From an uncultured Selenomonas sp. (lineage in GTDB: Bacteria; Bacillota; Negativicutes; Selenomonadales; Selenomonadaceae), in contig CAMVGU010000004.1 of assembly GCA_947167105.1 (NCBI GenBank), positions 1 to 64,000 on the forward strand: a stretch of 64,000 nt of DNA, in the 5' to 3' direction. The translations under genes and the position numbers were made by a program. The notes under the pieces are model-generated. The model saw nothing but the letters and a program-made list of their open reading frames with translations, made no database searches and was not told the DNA's origin. Each line of letters begins with the position of its first letter. Within the stretch, counting starts at the first letter, position 1. Of the stretch, positions 1 to 8,400 are shown piece by piece.

Positions 1-53
1 GCTTCTGCCCTTGCCAACAAGTCCAGAATCTGCTCCTTGCTAAGTTGTTCCAT
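1..53 (-). CDS. 5' end of a second glycerophosphotransferase-like paralogue (partial)
   Basis: Only the first 17 codons are inside the window. The peptide reads MEQLSKEQILDLLARAEA, almost the same as the start of the truncated gene at 272-988 (MEKLSREQILDLLARAEA). The upstream flanks are also alike: both have GCTGTGATA followed by a GGCAGGG- or GGCGGGG-type stretch. This is therefore the next copy in a tandem array running off the left edge. Function is inferred only from the full-length relative at 56925-58253, a CDP-glycerol glycerophosphotransferase-like protein. Confidence 0.6.
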   Translation of the reverse strand, partial: MEQLSKEQILDLLARAE

Positions 54-181
54 GACGTGTCCCTGCCTTTGCCCGCAAAATATCCGCACTGCCCTGCCTA
101 TGTATCACAGCAAACAAAGCTACTCAGTGGAAATCTCATCTACTGCTACACCTTCGCTTCTCTTGGGTGGATGCATCTAAA

Positions 182-229
182 TGCACCCATCTGCACCCGG
201 ACGCACCCAAGTTGCACCCATTTACACCC
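182..229. repeat. Five helically phased TGCACCC iterons
   Basis: TGCACCC-type heptamers begin at 182, 192, 202, 213 and 223 (variants TGCACCC, CGCACCC, TACACCC), spaced 10, 10, 11 and 10 bp. On the minus strand they read GGGTG(C/T)A. They lie about 130-180 bp upstream of the start at 53, on one face of the helix. That suggests a cooperative binding site for a regulator, but no binding protein can be named. The rest of 54-271 holds no gene I can support. Confidence 0.5.
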
Positions 230-271
230 GCCGCAATAATGAGTTGTAGCAAATTTATTGTCATTTCGCTA

Positions 272-988
272 CTATGCACTGATTGGAAACTTGGAAGAAT
301 CCCCGAAACCTCTTATATCAAGGGGTTTCGGGCATCCGTCCAATAATCTGAATTGTATCGGATTCACGGTAAATTGATTGCATTTGTCATAAGGATTATG
401 TATAAAAATGACATCCGGATGTAGTGCCTCCAAGTCGAAAGTTTCACAATCCAAGGTGGGCACATAGCTGGGAAAGAGATTTCGCTCATTATGCCATTCT
501 TTAGCTGTACCGTCTGGATTTCTGTCGGCGTAAGGAATGGGGACGACGTAGCTGTGGCAGTGCTCCGGGTCAGCAACTGATGCTTTCCAGATGGATTCCA
601 GGCTGTCCCACATGCTGGCCTTGTATGGCAGCAGGAACACTATTTCCTTCTTCTGCCGTGCCAAGCGGGAAAGTGCGGGCTCGTCTTTTAGATTCGTGTA
701 GAGCTGGTTCAGGATGGATGCCACCAGTTCCGTGATTTCTTTGAGGTTACTACGGTCATCCTGTTCTATGGCCTGCTCCATTGCCTGGGACAAGGTCAAT
801 AAAAACTGCTGGCATTTTGTTTCATATACTTGCCTGGGCATGACATCACTGCAGGCACTATCTGCTTTACGCAATAATCCCAGGGGCTTTTTCAGGAGCT
901 GGGGCTGGCGGGAGATGCGAATGCGCAATAACTCTGCTTCCGCTCTTGCCAAGAGATCCAGAATTTGCTCCCTGCTCAGTTTTTCCAT
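272..988 (-). pseudogene. Truncated CDP-glycerol glycerophosphotransferase-like gene
   Basis: The start is taken at the ATG at 988, after GGGCAGGGAGC, and gives 239 residues. A longer frame to 1087 only reads into the REP palindrome. Residues after about 120 match the full-length protein at 56925-58253: FLPYKASMWDSLES against FLPYLASMWDCMES, EHCHSYVVPIPY against EHCNAYIMPIPY, and LHPDVIFIHNPYD against LHPDIIVIHNPYE. Similarity stops shortly after HNPYD, and the last 35 residues or so look unrelated. The roughly 200-residue C-terminal half, with the region that would bind the CDP-linked donor, is missing. This looks like a remnant of recombination between tandem copies, and it is probably inactive. 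Confidence 0.7.
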
Positions 989-1050
989 GCTGCTCCCTGC
1001 CCTTGTATGTGAGATTGTCAGTGTTATTTGTTTATTTACAGCGAGGGAAT

Positions 1051-1102
1051 TCCCCCACCACCGCCTTCGGCGGTTCCCCGCCCCCATGGGGGGGGCGGAC
1101 TT
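1051..1102. repeat. REP-like intergenic palindrome, copy 1
   Basis: It has two hairpins: ACCGCC-TTC-GGCGGT, then CCGCCCCC-AT-GGGGGGGCGG. It is almost the same as the copy at 59391-59441 (CCCCCACCACCGC, then a CCGCCCCC hairpin and GGACWTGT). It lies about 65 bp upstream of the start at 988. Confidence 0.7.
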
Positions 1103-1371
1103 GTGGCTTGGCGATAGCGACTACCCCGCCTGTATATCACAGCGATAAAGCTGTTATTCTCATCATAAGCGTTGCCGGAACTTTCTTGCCCTTGCGGCAG
1201 AAAGTCTGCGGGAGAAAACATCCCGCTTCGCTCCGCATCATGGCTGTGGTCCTGGCCTCTCCGGAAGCTTGCGCTTGTCTGAGACCGACTGTTTGCCTTA
1301 TGTCAATACCATCCGTTTCGGCCCTTGCGGTAAAACTGCCCGCAGGCAGCTTGTCCTCAACTTCCGACAGC

Positions 1372-2299
1372 TTAACCATGTTCCATACGGTATTTTTTCT
1401 CAATGTTTCTGGCGCCGTTCAGGGATGCCGTCACCTCATAGCCGCAGTGCTGGCACTTGAAGTGGTTGCCTGCGGTTGTTTGTCCCGTCGCTCCGCAAAC
1501 CGAGCAGGTAAGCCCTGTCCCCTTGGAGGGAATTCTGACGAGCTCAATGGAGCGTTCCTCGCATTTTTCTCCCAGGCGTTCCCTGATGAATCCCCGGAAG
1601 CTTCTGGCCAGTTTCCGTTGGGCGGTCTTAGCCAGATTGCCGCCCTTCCCCACCTTGAACGGATGGGTGATGACGATGCGGCAGGGATGATTCTTTGGTC
1701 ACGGGTGCTGTAAGGACGATATAATCTTCCTTGACCTCCACATGAAGCTGGCGACTGAACTGCCGCCCGTCCCGCAGGGGGATTTCCATGCGTTTTCGCG
1801 GCTGCCGTCCGGCAATCCGCATGACACCGTTCTTGTAGGAGTAGCCTGCTTTAGGCGATATTGTGAAACCGGCCTCCCGCATCACCTGTATCCTGCCCAG
1901 GCGCTTGCGGGTCTGGCGGCGGAGCCAGTTGTTCAGACGATGCTTGTCCACCGGCAAGTCCTTCACCAGGTTCGGCTCCTCATAGTCCTCCCCTTGCAGG
2001 ATGGCCGCGTAGACACTGTTCCATTTCAGGACAGTGTAGATATATGTCCTGTCCTCCTTGGTAAAGCCTTCGTGAAAAGAGGCCAGCCGTTTCAAGGTGT
2101 CTCGCAGAATCCCCCAGCGTCCCTTGATGGCGGTCAGCGCATCCAGTATGGCCAGCTCGTAATAGACGATAGGCATACCGAGCTTTTGACGCATGCCCGA
2201 AGCACGCATCTCGCTAAGCACCGTATAGCCAGGTGTCAGCTTGCCAAGGCTTCCTATGCCGCTGTAACACTCATATGTGGTCTTTTTTGCATCCTCCAT
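1372..2299 (-). pseudogene. tnpB: Decayed IS605-family TnpB nuclease gene
   Basis: The N-terminal part starts at 2299 and stays open to 1628. It carries a TnpB-type helical N-terminus and wedge region (KRLASFHEGFTKEDRTYIYTVLKWN). The C-terminal part, in another frame from about 1653 to 1372, has RSFRGFIRERL and a four-cysteine zinc finger (CSVCG, then CQHCG) followed by ASLNGARNI, the conserved TnpB end. The two parts total about 315 residues, against the usual 370-400. No RuvC DxG or catalytic Glu segment is seen between them, so an internal deletion and frameshift are likely. No TnpA gene is nearby. The 230 bp beyond the stop is where an omega RNA would normally lie; none was verified. Confidence 0.75.
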
Positions 2300-2316
2300 G
2301 CAATATCATACTTCGT

Positions 2317-2357
2317 ATTGTAACATTACTTGACAGCAGTTGTCAATATTGTATTTT
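2317..2357. promoter_or_regulatory. Divergent promoters between tnpB and integrase
   Basis: The dyad TTGACA-GCAGT-TGTCAA supplies a -35 box for each direction. On the minus strand, TTGACA (2341-2346) is followed after 18 bp by TACAAT (2317-2322), towards tnpB. On the plus strand, TTGACA (2330-2335) is followed after 16 bp by TATTTT (2352-2357), towards the integrase. The assignment is from sequence only. Confidence 0.4.
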
Positions 2358-2397
2358 GAAATTTTTTGAATTTTTGTGATTTTTAGGAGGGATACCT

Positions 2398-3510
2398 ATG
2401 CCAAGAGCAGGGGACAACATCTACAAAAGGAAGGACGGTCGATGGGAAGGGCGTTATGTCAAGGGACGCAGGAACGGTCGCACTATCTTCGGATCGGTGT
2501 TTGGAAGGACGCGCCGGGAAACCAAGGCTAAGCTTGCAACCGCCCAATATGAATGGAAAGAGGGCTTATCGGAGGCAAAGCACAACAGAACTAAGCTGGT
2601 AGGTATCAGCAATGCATGGCTCAAGGAATCTGAGGCGTTTCTCAAGGAATCTACCGTTGCCAAGTACAGGGACTATCTGCGCTGCTATATCTGCCCAAGA
2701 TTCGGCAAGACGAATATGGCGGACATCAACGACGAGATACTGTCTGCCTTCTGCGTTGACCTGCTGGAAAATGGTGGTGCAAACAATCAGGGACTTTCTA
2801 CCAAGACCGTTTCGGAAATCTTTCGTGTCATGAAACAGTTGCGGAAGTTTGCGCTGCTAAGAAAAATAGTCGTTGGCTACACGGCAGAATGTCTGGGAAT
2901 CAAGCAAAAAGCCAAACCGCTCCGTGTGTTCAGCCCGCTGGAACGGGAGAAACTGCATACCTATCTGGACGAAAGCCAAAACCGCAGACATCTTGGCATT
3001 CTGCTCTGTCTGTCCACGGGACTCCGGCTCGGCGAGCTTTGTGCTCTCAAATGGGACGATATTTCTCTGGAGGAGAAAAAAATCTATGTACACCGGACTT
3101 TGCAGCGGATTCGCGATGATGAAAGTTCCGGCGCAAAAACCAAGATTGTAATCACGGCTCCAAAAAGTAACTGCGCCATCCGCACGATTCCGCTTCCTGA
3201 CAAGCTTTGTTCCGCTCTCGCGCCGACTTGGCAGCCGGGAGCTTTTTTCTTGACCGGAGATACGGAGAAATTCCTGGAGCCCCGCATCATGCAGTACCAT
3301 TTCAAGGCCGTGCTTAATGCAGCAGGTATCGCCGACGCAAACTTTCATGCGCTTCGGCACACCTTCGCCACACAATGCGTGGAGGCAAATTTTGATGTGA
3401 AATGTTTGAGCGAACTTTTGGGTCATTCCGATGTAAGCATTACCATGAATCGCTATGTGCATCCCACGATGGAGTTGAAGCGACATAACATGGAGAAATT
3501 GCTTTCCTGA
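2398..3510 (+). CDS. int: Tyrosine recombinase/integrase
   Basis: A 370-residue site-specific recombinase of the phage/ICE integrase family. The N-terminal 50 residues (GDNIYKRKDGRWEGRY) form the arm-type DNA-binding domain common in Tn916-like and phage integrases. A core-binding SAM-like domain lies at about 65-165 and the catalytic domain at about 170-370. The catalytic residues are visible: Arg in STGLRLGEL (about 210), His-x-x-Arg in HALRH (317-320), His in LLGHSD (about 343) and Tyr in RYVH (about 353). The ATG at 2398 follows a strong AGGAGG. With the Xre gene and Wadjet beside it, the gene may mark the edge of an integrated island, but no att repeats were found by eye. Confidence 0.92.
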   Translation: MPRAGDNIYKRKDGRWEGRYVKGRRNGRTIFGSVFGRTRRETKAKLATAQYEWKEGLSEAKHNRTKLVGISNAWLKESEAFLKESTVAKYRDYLRCYICPRFGKTNMADINDEILSAFCVDLLENGGANNQGLSTKTVSEIFRVMKQLRKFALLRKIVVGYTAECLGIKQKAKPLRVFSPLEREKLHTYLDESQNRRHLGILLCLSTGLRLGELCALKWDDISLEEKKIYVHRTLQRIRDDESSGAKTKIVITAPKSNCAIRTIPLPDKLCSALAPTWQPGAFFLTGDTEKFLEPRIMQYHFKAVLNAAGIADANFHALRHTFATQCVEANFDVKCLSELLGHSDVSITMNRYVHPTMELKRHNMEKLLS

Positions 3511-3583
3511 ACCTTATAAGCCGTCAGAACAAGCCGTCAAAAAAAGCCCAAGCCAGATTTGGCGCGGCCTCAAGGGGGCAAAC

Positions 3584-3604
3584 CGTGAAGTATCCTACTT
3601 CACG
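3584..3604. repeat. Perfect 9-bp inverted repeat downstream of int
   Basis: CGTGAAGTA-TCC-TACTTCACG. It shares GTGAAGTA with the larger palindrome at 3727-3766 upstream of the Xre gene. It may be a third binding site for that regulator or a recombination site. Confidence 0.45.
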
Positions 3605-3646
3605 AAAACAATAGATGATTTACAGACCGCTAATCTGTGTAAAATG

Positions 3647-3688
3647 AACCTCCCTCAGCCCAGTAAAATCAGGCGATGGGAGGTTTTT
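3647..3688 (+). terminator. Possible terminator after integrase
   Basis: AACCTCCC (3647-3654) pairs with GGGAGGTT, followed by a short T tract (to 3688). The loop is long (about 23 nt), so this is a weak call. Confidence 0.4.
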
Positions 3689-3695
3689 GTAATCC

Positions 3696-3766
3696 CTTTG
3701 TAAGTGAGGTTTCACTTACAAAGTACAGCATGATTTTCAAGTGAAGTATCACTTGAAAATCATGCT
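3696..3766. promoter_or_regulatory. Two palindromic operators upstream of the Xre gene
   Basis: Palindrome 1 is CTTTGTAAGTG (3696-3706), six bases, then CACTTACAAAG (3713-3723). Palindrome 2 has perfect 18-bp arms, 3727-3744 and 3749-3766, around AGTA. Both contain the same core, AAGTGA-N4-TCACTT, with centres about 38 bp apart. Palindrome 2 covers the -35 box of the Xre promoter, so negative autoregulation is the simple reading. The arms could equally fold as RNA hairpins if transcribed from upstream. Confidence 0.7.
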
Positions 3767-3781
3767 CCCATCGAGTATAAT
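3753..3781 (+). promoter_or_regulatory. Sigma-A-type promoter of the Xre gene
   Basis: TTGAAA (3753-3758), 17 bp, TATAAT (3776-3781). The -35 lies inside palindrome 2. Transcription would begin close to 3788, so the leader before the ATG at 3801 is very short. Confidence 0.75.
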
Positions 3782-3800
3782 TGTGCATGGAGGGATTGCC

Positions 3801-4070
3801 ATGAGAACAAAGGAAGCTGTCACACGCAGGATACGGGAGCTTTGCCGGGAGCGGGACATCACGCCCAACGCCCTGAGCCATATCGCAGGTGTCTCCCAGG
3901 CCACCATCAAGAGCATCCTGAACGATGAAAGCAAGAATCCCGGCGTAGTGACCATACAGAGGATTTGCGAGGGATTCCACATCACCCTGCGGGAGTTCTT
4001 TGATACGGTCGAATTTGAACGACTGGAAAGTGAAGCCGGGCGAAGAAGGGGGAAAAACCATACCATTTGA
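3801..4070 (+). CDS. Xre/Cro-CI family transcriptional regulator
   Basis: 89 residues. The start is the ATG at 3801 because GGAGGG lies 6 bases upstream. A longer frame from a GTG at 3741 would begin inside the operator and before the promoter -10. The helix-turn-helix spans roughly residues 5-60: ITPNALSHIAGVSQATIKSI, with recognition helix VSQATIKSI. The LREFFDTVEF tail is typical of Xre proteins. A DNA-binding repressor acting on the AAGTGA-N4-TCACTT sites just upstream is inferred. It is convergent with jetD, and the two share a terminator. Whether it also controls Wadjet or the integrase cannot be seen, because the Wadjet genes are read from the other side. Confidence 0.88.
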   Translation: MRTKEAVTRRIRELCRERDITPNALSHIAGVSQATIKSILNDESKNPGVVTIQRICEGFHITLREFFDTVEFERLESEAGRRRGKNHTI

Positions 4071-4090
4071 TATAAATACCAAGCGCATCA

Positions 4091-4140
4091 AAAGACCTTG
4101 CAGCCTGCCGGTAATCGGCAAGCCGCAAGGTCTTCTCTTT
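4091..4140. terminator. Bidirectional terminator between xre and jetD
   Basis: AAGACCTTGC (4092-4101) pairs with GCAAGGTCTT (4125-4134), with an inner CTGCCG/CGGCAA stem and TCTTT beyond. It ends the Xre gene and, as a hairpin overlapping the jetD stop, may also end the Wadjet transcript. Confidence 0.75.
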
Positions 4141-5495
4141 CATGCCAGCAAATCCTCCAGCAATGCTCCCAGCAGGCTTTCCTGATAGAAAGCTGTGCCG
4201 CACTCCCGTAGCCTAACGGCAAGTTCTCGCAGAGCCTGATCTTGCAAGCCCTGTAGCTGGCTCAGGCGGCGGACAGGGATTTTCTCTCCTGTCTGGCCAT
4301 ATTCGCTAGTCCCCATGTGCCAGAGCCTGCTGCCTGGGCAGCGCATCAGCACTTTGTCCGCGATGCTGAGCCCCTCCGGGTCATAGTCACCGGAGTAATA
4401 TATCCTGGCGCCGCTGTCTGTCAGCCTATCCAGCAAAGCCCAGGAAGCAGTCTTGGGCTGCCCGTGCAAGCATATGAGAGGCTTGCGCAAGCCCCTCTCT
4501 TGCAGTTCGTCCAGCAAAGCGGAAAATACTCCCGCATTTTCTACTATATAGCAGGGCCAGCCTGCATCTGCCGCTTTGCCTGTCTCCAAGAGCCTGGCAT
4601 TACATTCTGAGCCTTTCTCCCAGGGACAGAATACATCTGCCCTTGTTATTTCCCGCAACGGCACATTCAAAGGTGCCATATCCTGCGCAGCCTGCCGCCA
4701 ATACAAGCGCTCACACCAGCCGCCTGCCGGTTCCTCCATCTGCATAAAGGCTCTGAGCCCGTACACCGTCACTTGATTCAACAGGTCATCCCGCAGAATA
4801 TGCGCTTCGTAGAGCAGTTCCGTCCTGGCCTCGGCCTGGCTTGGGGACAGGCGTCCTCCGCCCAGATAGGACAGAGCCCTGCAGAAAAGTTTTCCTGCTT
4901 CGGTGTTTTCATCCAGGGCATGGGGCTGACCGCACAGACGATTGGCAAAAAAAGGCAGACGCTCATACCGCTTGCCCACCGGCAGAGAAGCCAGGGCCAG
5001 AGCCGTCAGGCGCAAGGCTGACACAGCCTCTGCACCGGTTTCATGCCAGCGGAAATGTCCCAGCAAAATAGCTTCCAGCCACCTGCCGGCCTTGCCTTCA
5101 GGGTAAGCCCGGTAAACCGTCAAGACCTCGCTGCGCCAGGACTGCTCCCGGATGCTGGCTGCTTCCTTTTTGGTCTGCAGATAATCCGGCTGCACCTCTG
5201 CAACAACCCTGGGCAGGGATAAGCTGCCGAAGCGTGTCTTGCTCCAGGCCCTGCATAATGCTTCAAAAGACAGGCGGCTGCCCTCGGGGGCCTGACGCAG
5301 AAAGGCTGCCAGTTCCGCCCGTTCCTCCGGTGCCAGTCCTGCCAGGCTGACAGAACCGCCCCAGCGGCCCAGGGAGCGGTATTTTTCCGCAAACTTGCGG
5401 CACAGCTCCAGTATAGCGGGATGAGAATGCAGGTAGGCACCGGCCTCCCGCCGGAGCGCATGCTCATTATCTCCCGGCTGCTCACTCCTCTGCAT
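4140..5495 (-). CDS. jetD: Wadjet nuclease subunit JetD (TIGR02679/DUF2399 type)
   Basis: 451 residues. JetD is the nuclease of the Wadjet SMC-like complex, which extrudes and cleaves closed circular plasmid DNA. The C-terminal third is a Toprim-like DUF2399 domain, with an acidic residue in IVENAG (Glu about 319) and the GDYDPEG motif (369-375) expected to bind metal. The N-terminal half matches the region that precedes DUF2399 in the TIGR02679 family. This JetD is unlike the DUF3322-DUF2220 form of type I. The start lies inside the 3' end of jetC (14-base overlap), so translation is probably coupled. It is the last gene of the set. Confidence 0.88.
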   Translation of the reverse strand: MQRSEQPGDNEHALRREAGAYLHSHPAILELCRKFAEKYRSLGRWGGSVSLAGLAPEERAELAAFLRQAPEGSRLSFEALCRAWSKTRFGSLSLPRVVAEVQPDYLQTKKEAASIREQSWRSEVLTVYRAYPEGKAGRWLEAILLGHFRWHETGAEAVSALRLTALALASLPVGKRYERLPFFANRLCGQPHALDENTEAGKLFCRALSYLGGGRLSPSQAEARTELLYEAHILRDDLLNQVTVYGLRAFMQMEEPAGGWCERLYWRQAAQDMAPLNVPLREITRADVFCPWEKGSECNARLLETGKAADAGWPCYIVENAGVFSALLDELQERGLRKPLICLHGQPKTASWALLDRLTDSGARIYYSGDYDPEGLSIADKVLMRCPGSRLWHMGTSEYGQTGEKIPVRRLSQLQGLQDQALRELAVRLRECGTAFYQESLLGALLEDLLA

Positions 5496-8400
5496 CGTCT
5501 CCCTGCTCCTTCTCCGGCACCAAAAGTTCCCTGCGCTCGCCGTTCCAATGAGTCCCGTATAAGGTCACATAGTTTGCATTAAGGGGGCGCAACAATTCGT
5601 AAATATTCAGCTCCGGCACTACATCGTAGTCCCCCCAGATAGCCTGGGAATTCATGATGTAGTTAAAGCCCATGGCCTCCACCAGACGGAACATGTCGCG
5701 CATATTCTGCTCATCTACCCCCGCGAATGCTTCATCCAGAGTAATCAGGCAGGGAGCATCCGGCGCCGCATCCATGTAACGCGAATAGGCTGCCGAGAAG
5801 AGGGGCACATACATGGCCATGGCCTTCTCGCCGCCGCTAAAACTGAAGAAAGCCCTGTCCGTCAGCTCCCGCCGCTTGATCTGCTCTCCCTTGTCATAGA
5901 AAAGCTGGAAGCGGAACCAGTGGCGATAGTCCAGCAGTTCGCGCACGGCCATCTGGAATGATTCGCTGTCCCGTTCCTCGCCCTCAGATACCATCCGGGC
6001 ACGCTCGATACGGGTCTGGAAATGCTGCACCAGACGCTGCATATCCTCCTGCCGCAATGTTTCGGGGTCTGCATGCAGCAGTTCCACCAACTCGGCTGCG
6101 TCCAGCTCATCATCCGTCTCCCCCCGCAATGGTTTCCATTCCAGGCGGAACTTCAGGGCACTGGAGGTATCGCTTTTCTGCATCAGTCCGTTCATCTTCC
6201 TAATCCAGTCCTCCGCTGCATAAATGCGGTCACTGATGGCACGGCCGATGCTGTTCATGATGATTTCCTTGTAGATGCGCTTGTCCTGCTCCGACAGGAG
6301 ATTCTGCTGCTCAGCGATGTGCTTTACCAGCCAGGCACGCTGAGCATAAGGGGTTTCCCTGCGACCATCCATTTCTATGCGGATGATGGCACGTTCCCCC
6401 TGGGCACGCAGTTCACGCCAGGCTGCCTGGAACTGATCATACTGCTCAAGGGACAGCTCCTCCCACGGCCCCTCAGCCTGGCTGGGAGCCTCCGTTTCAT
6501 CGCCGATGTTTTCCAGCTGCATGCGATAATCTGCCAAAAGGCTCTGCTCGTTGTAGAACTGATTGGTCATATGCTTATAGGCCCTGGCCAACCCCTCGCC
6601 CTCAGCAGACTTGGCCTGCCACTCCCTGCACAAAGCCTGCAACTGCGCCTCCGTAGGCGCCTCCTGGCCGGAAAAGACAAAGCCCCGCTCCAGCTCGGCA
6701 GCCAGGAGTCTTTGCCAGCCTGACAGCAGTCCCTGATAAAGCTGGCTGCGTGCCCCCAGGGAAATTAGTTCCTCCTTCAGCCTTGTCTGCCTGGCTTCTG
6801 CTGCAGCAGCACGCCTGACTGCCGCATCCCTTTCACGTGGCAAGGCAGAAAGACGCGCAACAACTTCCGCTACACGCTTCTCCACACCGGCAGCATCCAT
6901 CTGTTCCAATTGGCGGGACAAGGCTTCCAGCAACTGCCGCAGCTTCTGCACGGCCATTTCCGTTTCCGTGCGTTCACCGCTGGCCTCCGCCATTTCCAGG
7001 CGCAGTTCCTCTATATCCTCCGCAATGCGCGCCGCAGTTTGCCTGGCATGCCTGCAGCCGGTCACACAGCTTTCCAGACGAACGAGCTGCGGCCTGTACT
7101 CCTGCATGGCCTTTTCCGCCTCCTCATAGGCGGACTGGGTCAGGGGCAGGACGCTGGCACCACAACGCTGCTGCAGTGCCTGGCGGCAGGCAGCAAGCTT
7201 TAGACGCAGTTCCTTAAGCTTTCCATCCAGCTGCCTGACCAGCTCCTGCTGCTGCCCGATAAAGCTGTCCTTGGCCTGTACATCCTGAAAGGCCTCCATG
7301 AGCTCCTGACAGGAGGGGAATTCCCGCCTGGCCTCGGCCAGGCGCTGCCGCTTCTCCTGCAGTTTTTGCTTCACGGCCAGCCTGTTGGCCTGCTCCTCCT
7401 GCAACCCTGCCAGATGCGCTTCAAGCTCCGCAATCTGTTGGCGGCGATAGGCCATGCGGGCCTGCCTGCCAATGTAGAGAGCCTGCTCCCTGGGTGCTGT
7501 CTGGCCCCAGAGGGGGCCCACTGCATATGCTCCGCTGGAAATATCCAGCACCAGATTCGAGCCGCCTGCCTGGGACAGCTTGCCGTCCTCTGAAACAATG
7601 ATGCTGCCCAGCACTTCGGCTACACGCTCCTGGCTAAGGCCGCACTCAGGGGGAAGCTGGGCCGGCTGCAGGTAATCCAGGAGCGATGGTGCCAGCAAAA
7701 CCGTCTCTCCCGCTTGCAGCACGCTGCCGTAAGCATCCTCCGGCAGGGCTGCCGCAGCCTCATTGTCCCGCAGGATCACCGATTGCAGCACGCCCGCATC
7801 CATGAGGGCAGTCTCCAGACGTTCCCGTGTGGCCATATCCAGTTCTTCCCTGAATTCCGTGGCTTCATAGAAGGACAAAAAGGGTACCGATGCTTCCCGC
7901 AGGCGCTCCCTGGCTTCCGCATAGGGCGGCGCCAAGGGCAGCTCGGCCTCCTTCGCCGACCGCAGACGCTCCAGCTCAGACTGCTCTAAAGCAACCTCTT
8001 CTGCCAGTTCCTTCAGCTTTGCCTCCAGGCGGCCCAGTTCACCGGACAGACTTTCCTGCTGCTGACCGTAAATTTCATCCAGGGCCAGGCCCACATCCGT
8101 GCTGTCACAATCCTCGCACAAGGAGCGCAGCAGGCTGCTGACACGCATCTCCTGCTCCTCCGTCAAGGGCATGGCCTCCTGCCAAGTGGCGTGCCATTCA
8201 TAAAAGGCCCGCAGCAGTTCCTCGCGCATCTGCTCGAACATCTGCCGCAGCTTCTGCTGCTCCTGGCGCAGCGCATCCAGCCGCTGATCCGCCTCGCCCA
8301 GAGCATGCTCCTGCCGCACGGCCTCTGCGCAACGCTGCTCAAAAGCTGCAATTTCCCTGCGCCTGGCACTGAGTTCCCTGCCGTAATCCTGGCTCTGCTT

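Noticed and set aside
182..229. CRISPR array
   Set aside because: Repeat units are only 7 bp with 3-4 bp between; there are no spacers or cas genes.
272..1087. 271-residue form of the truncated transferase starting at 1087
   Set aside because: The first 33 residues are read from the REP palindrome and its flank. The ATG at 988 has the matching N-terminus and ribosome site.
1137..1403. 88-residue frame after tnpB as a separate gene
   Set aside because: It begins inside the tnpB end in another frame and has no ribosome site or recognisable domain. It is more likely the element's 3' end.
3511..3695. Attachment site of the integrase
   Set aside because: Hairpins are present, but no direct repeat pair was found by eye in the window. 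A genome comparison would be needed.
3741..3800. Extended Xre start at GTG 3741
   Set aside because: It lies in the operator and upstream of the promoter -10. The ATG at 3801 has GGAGGG.
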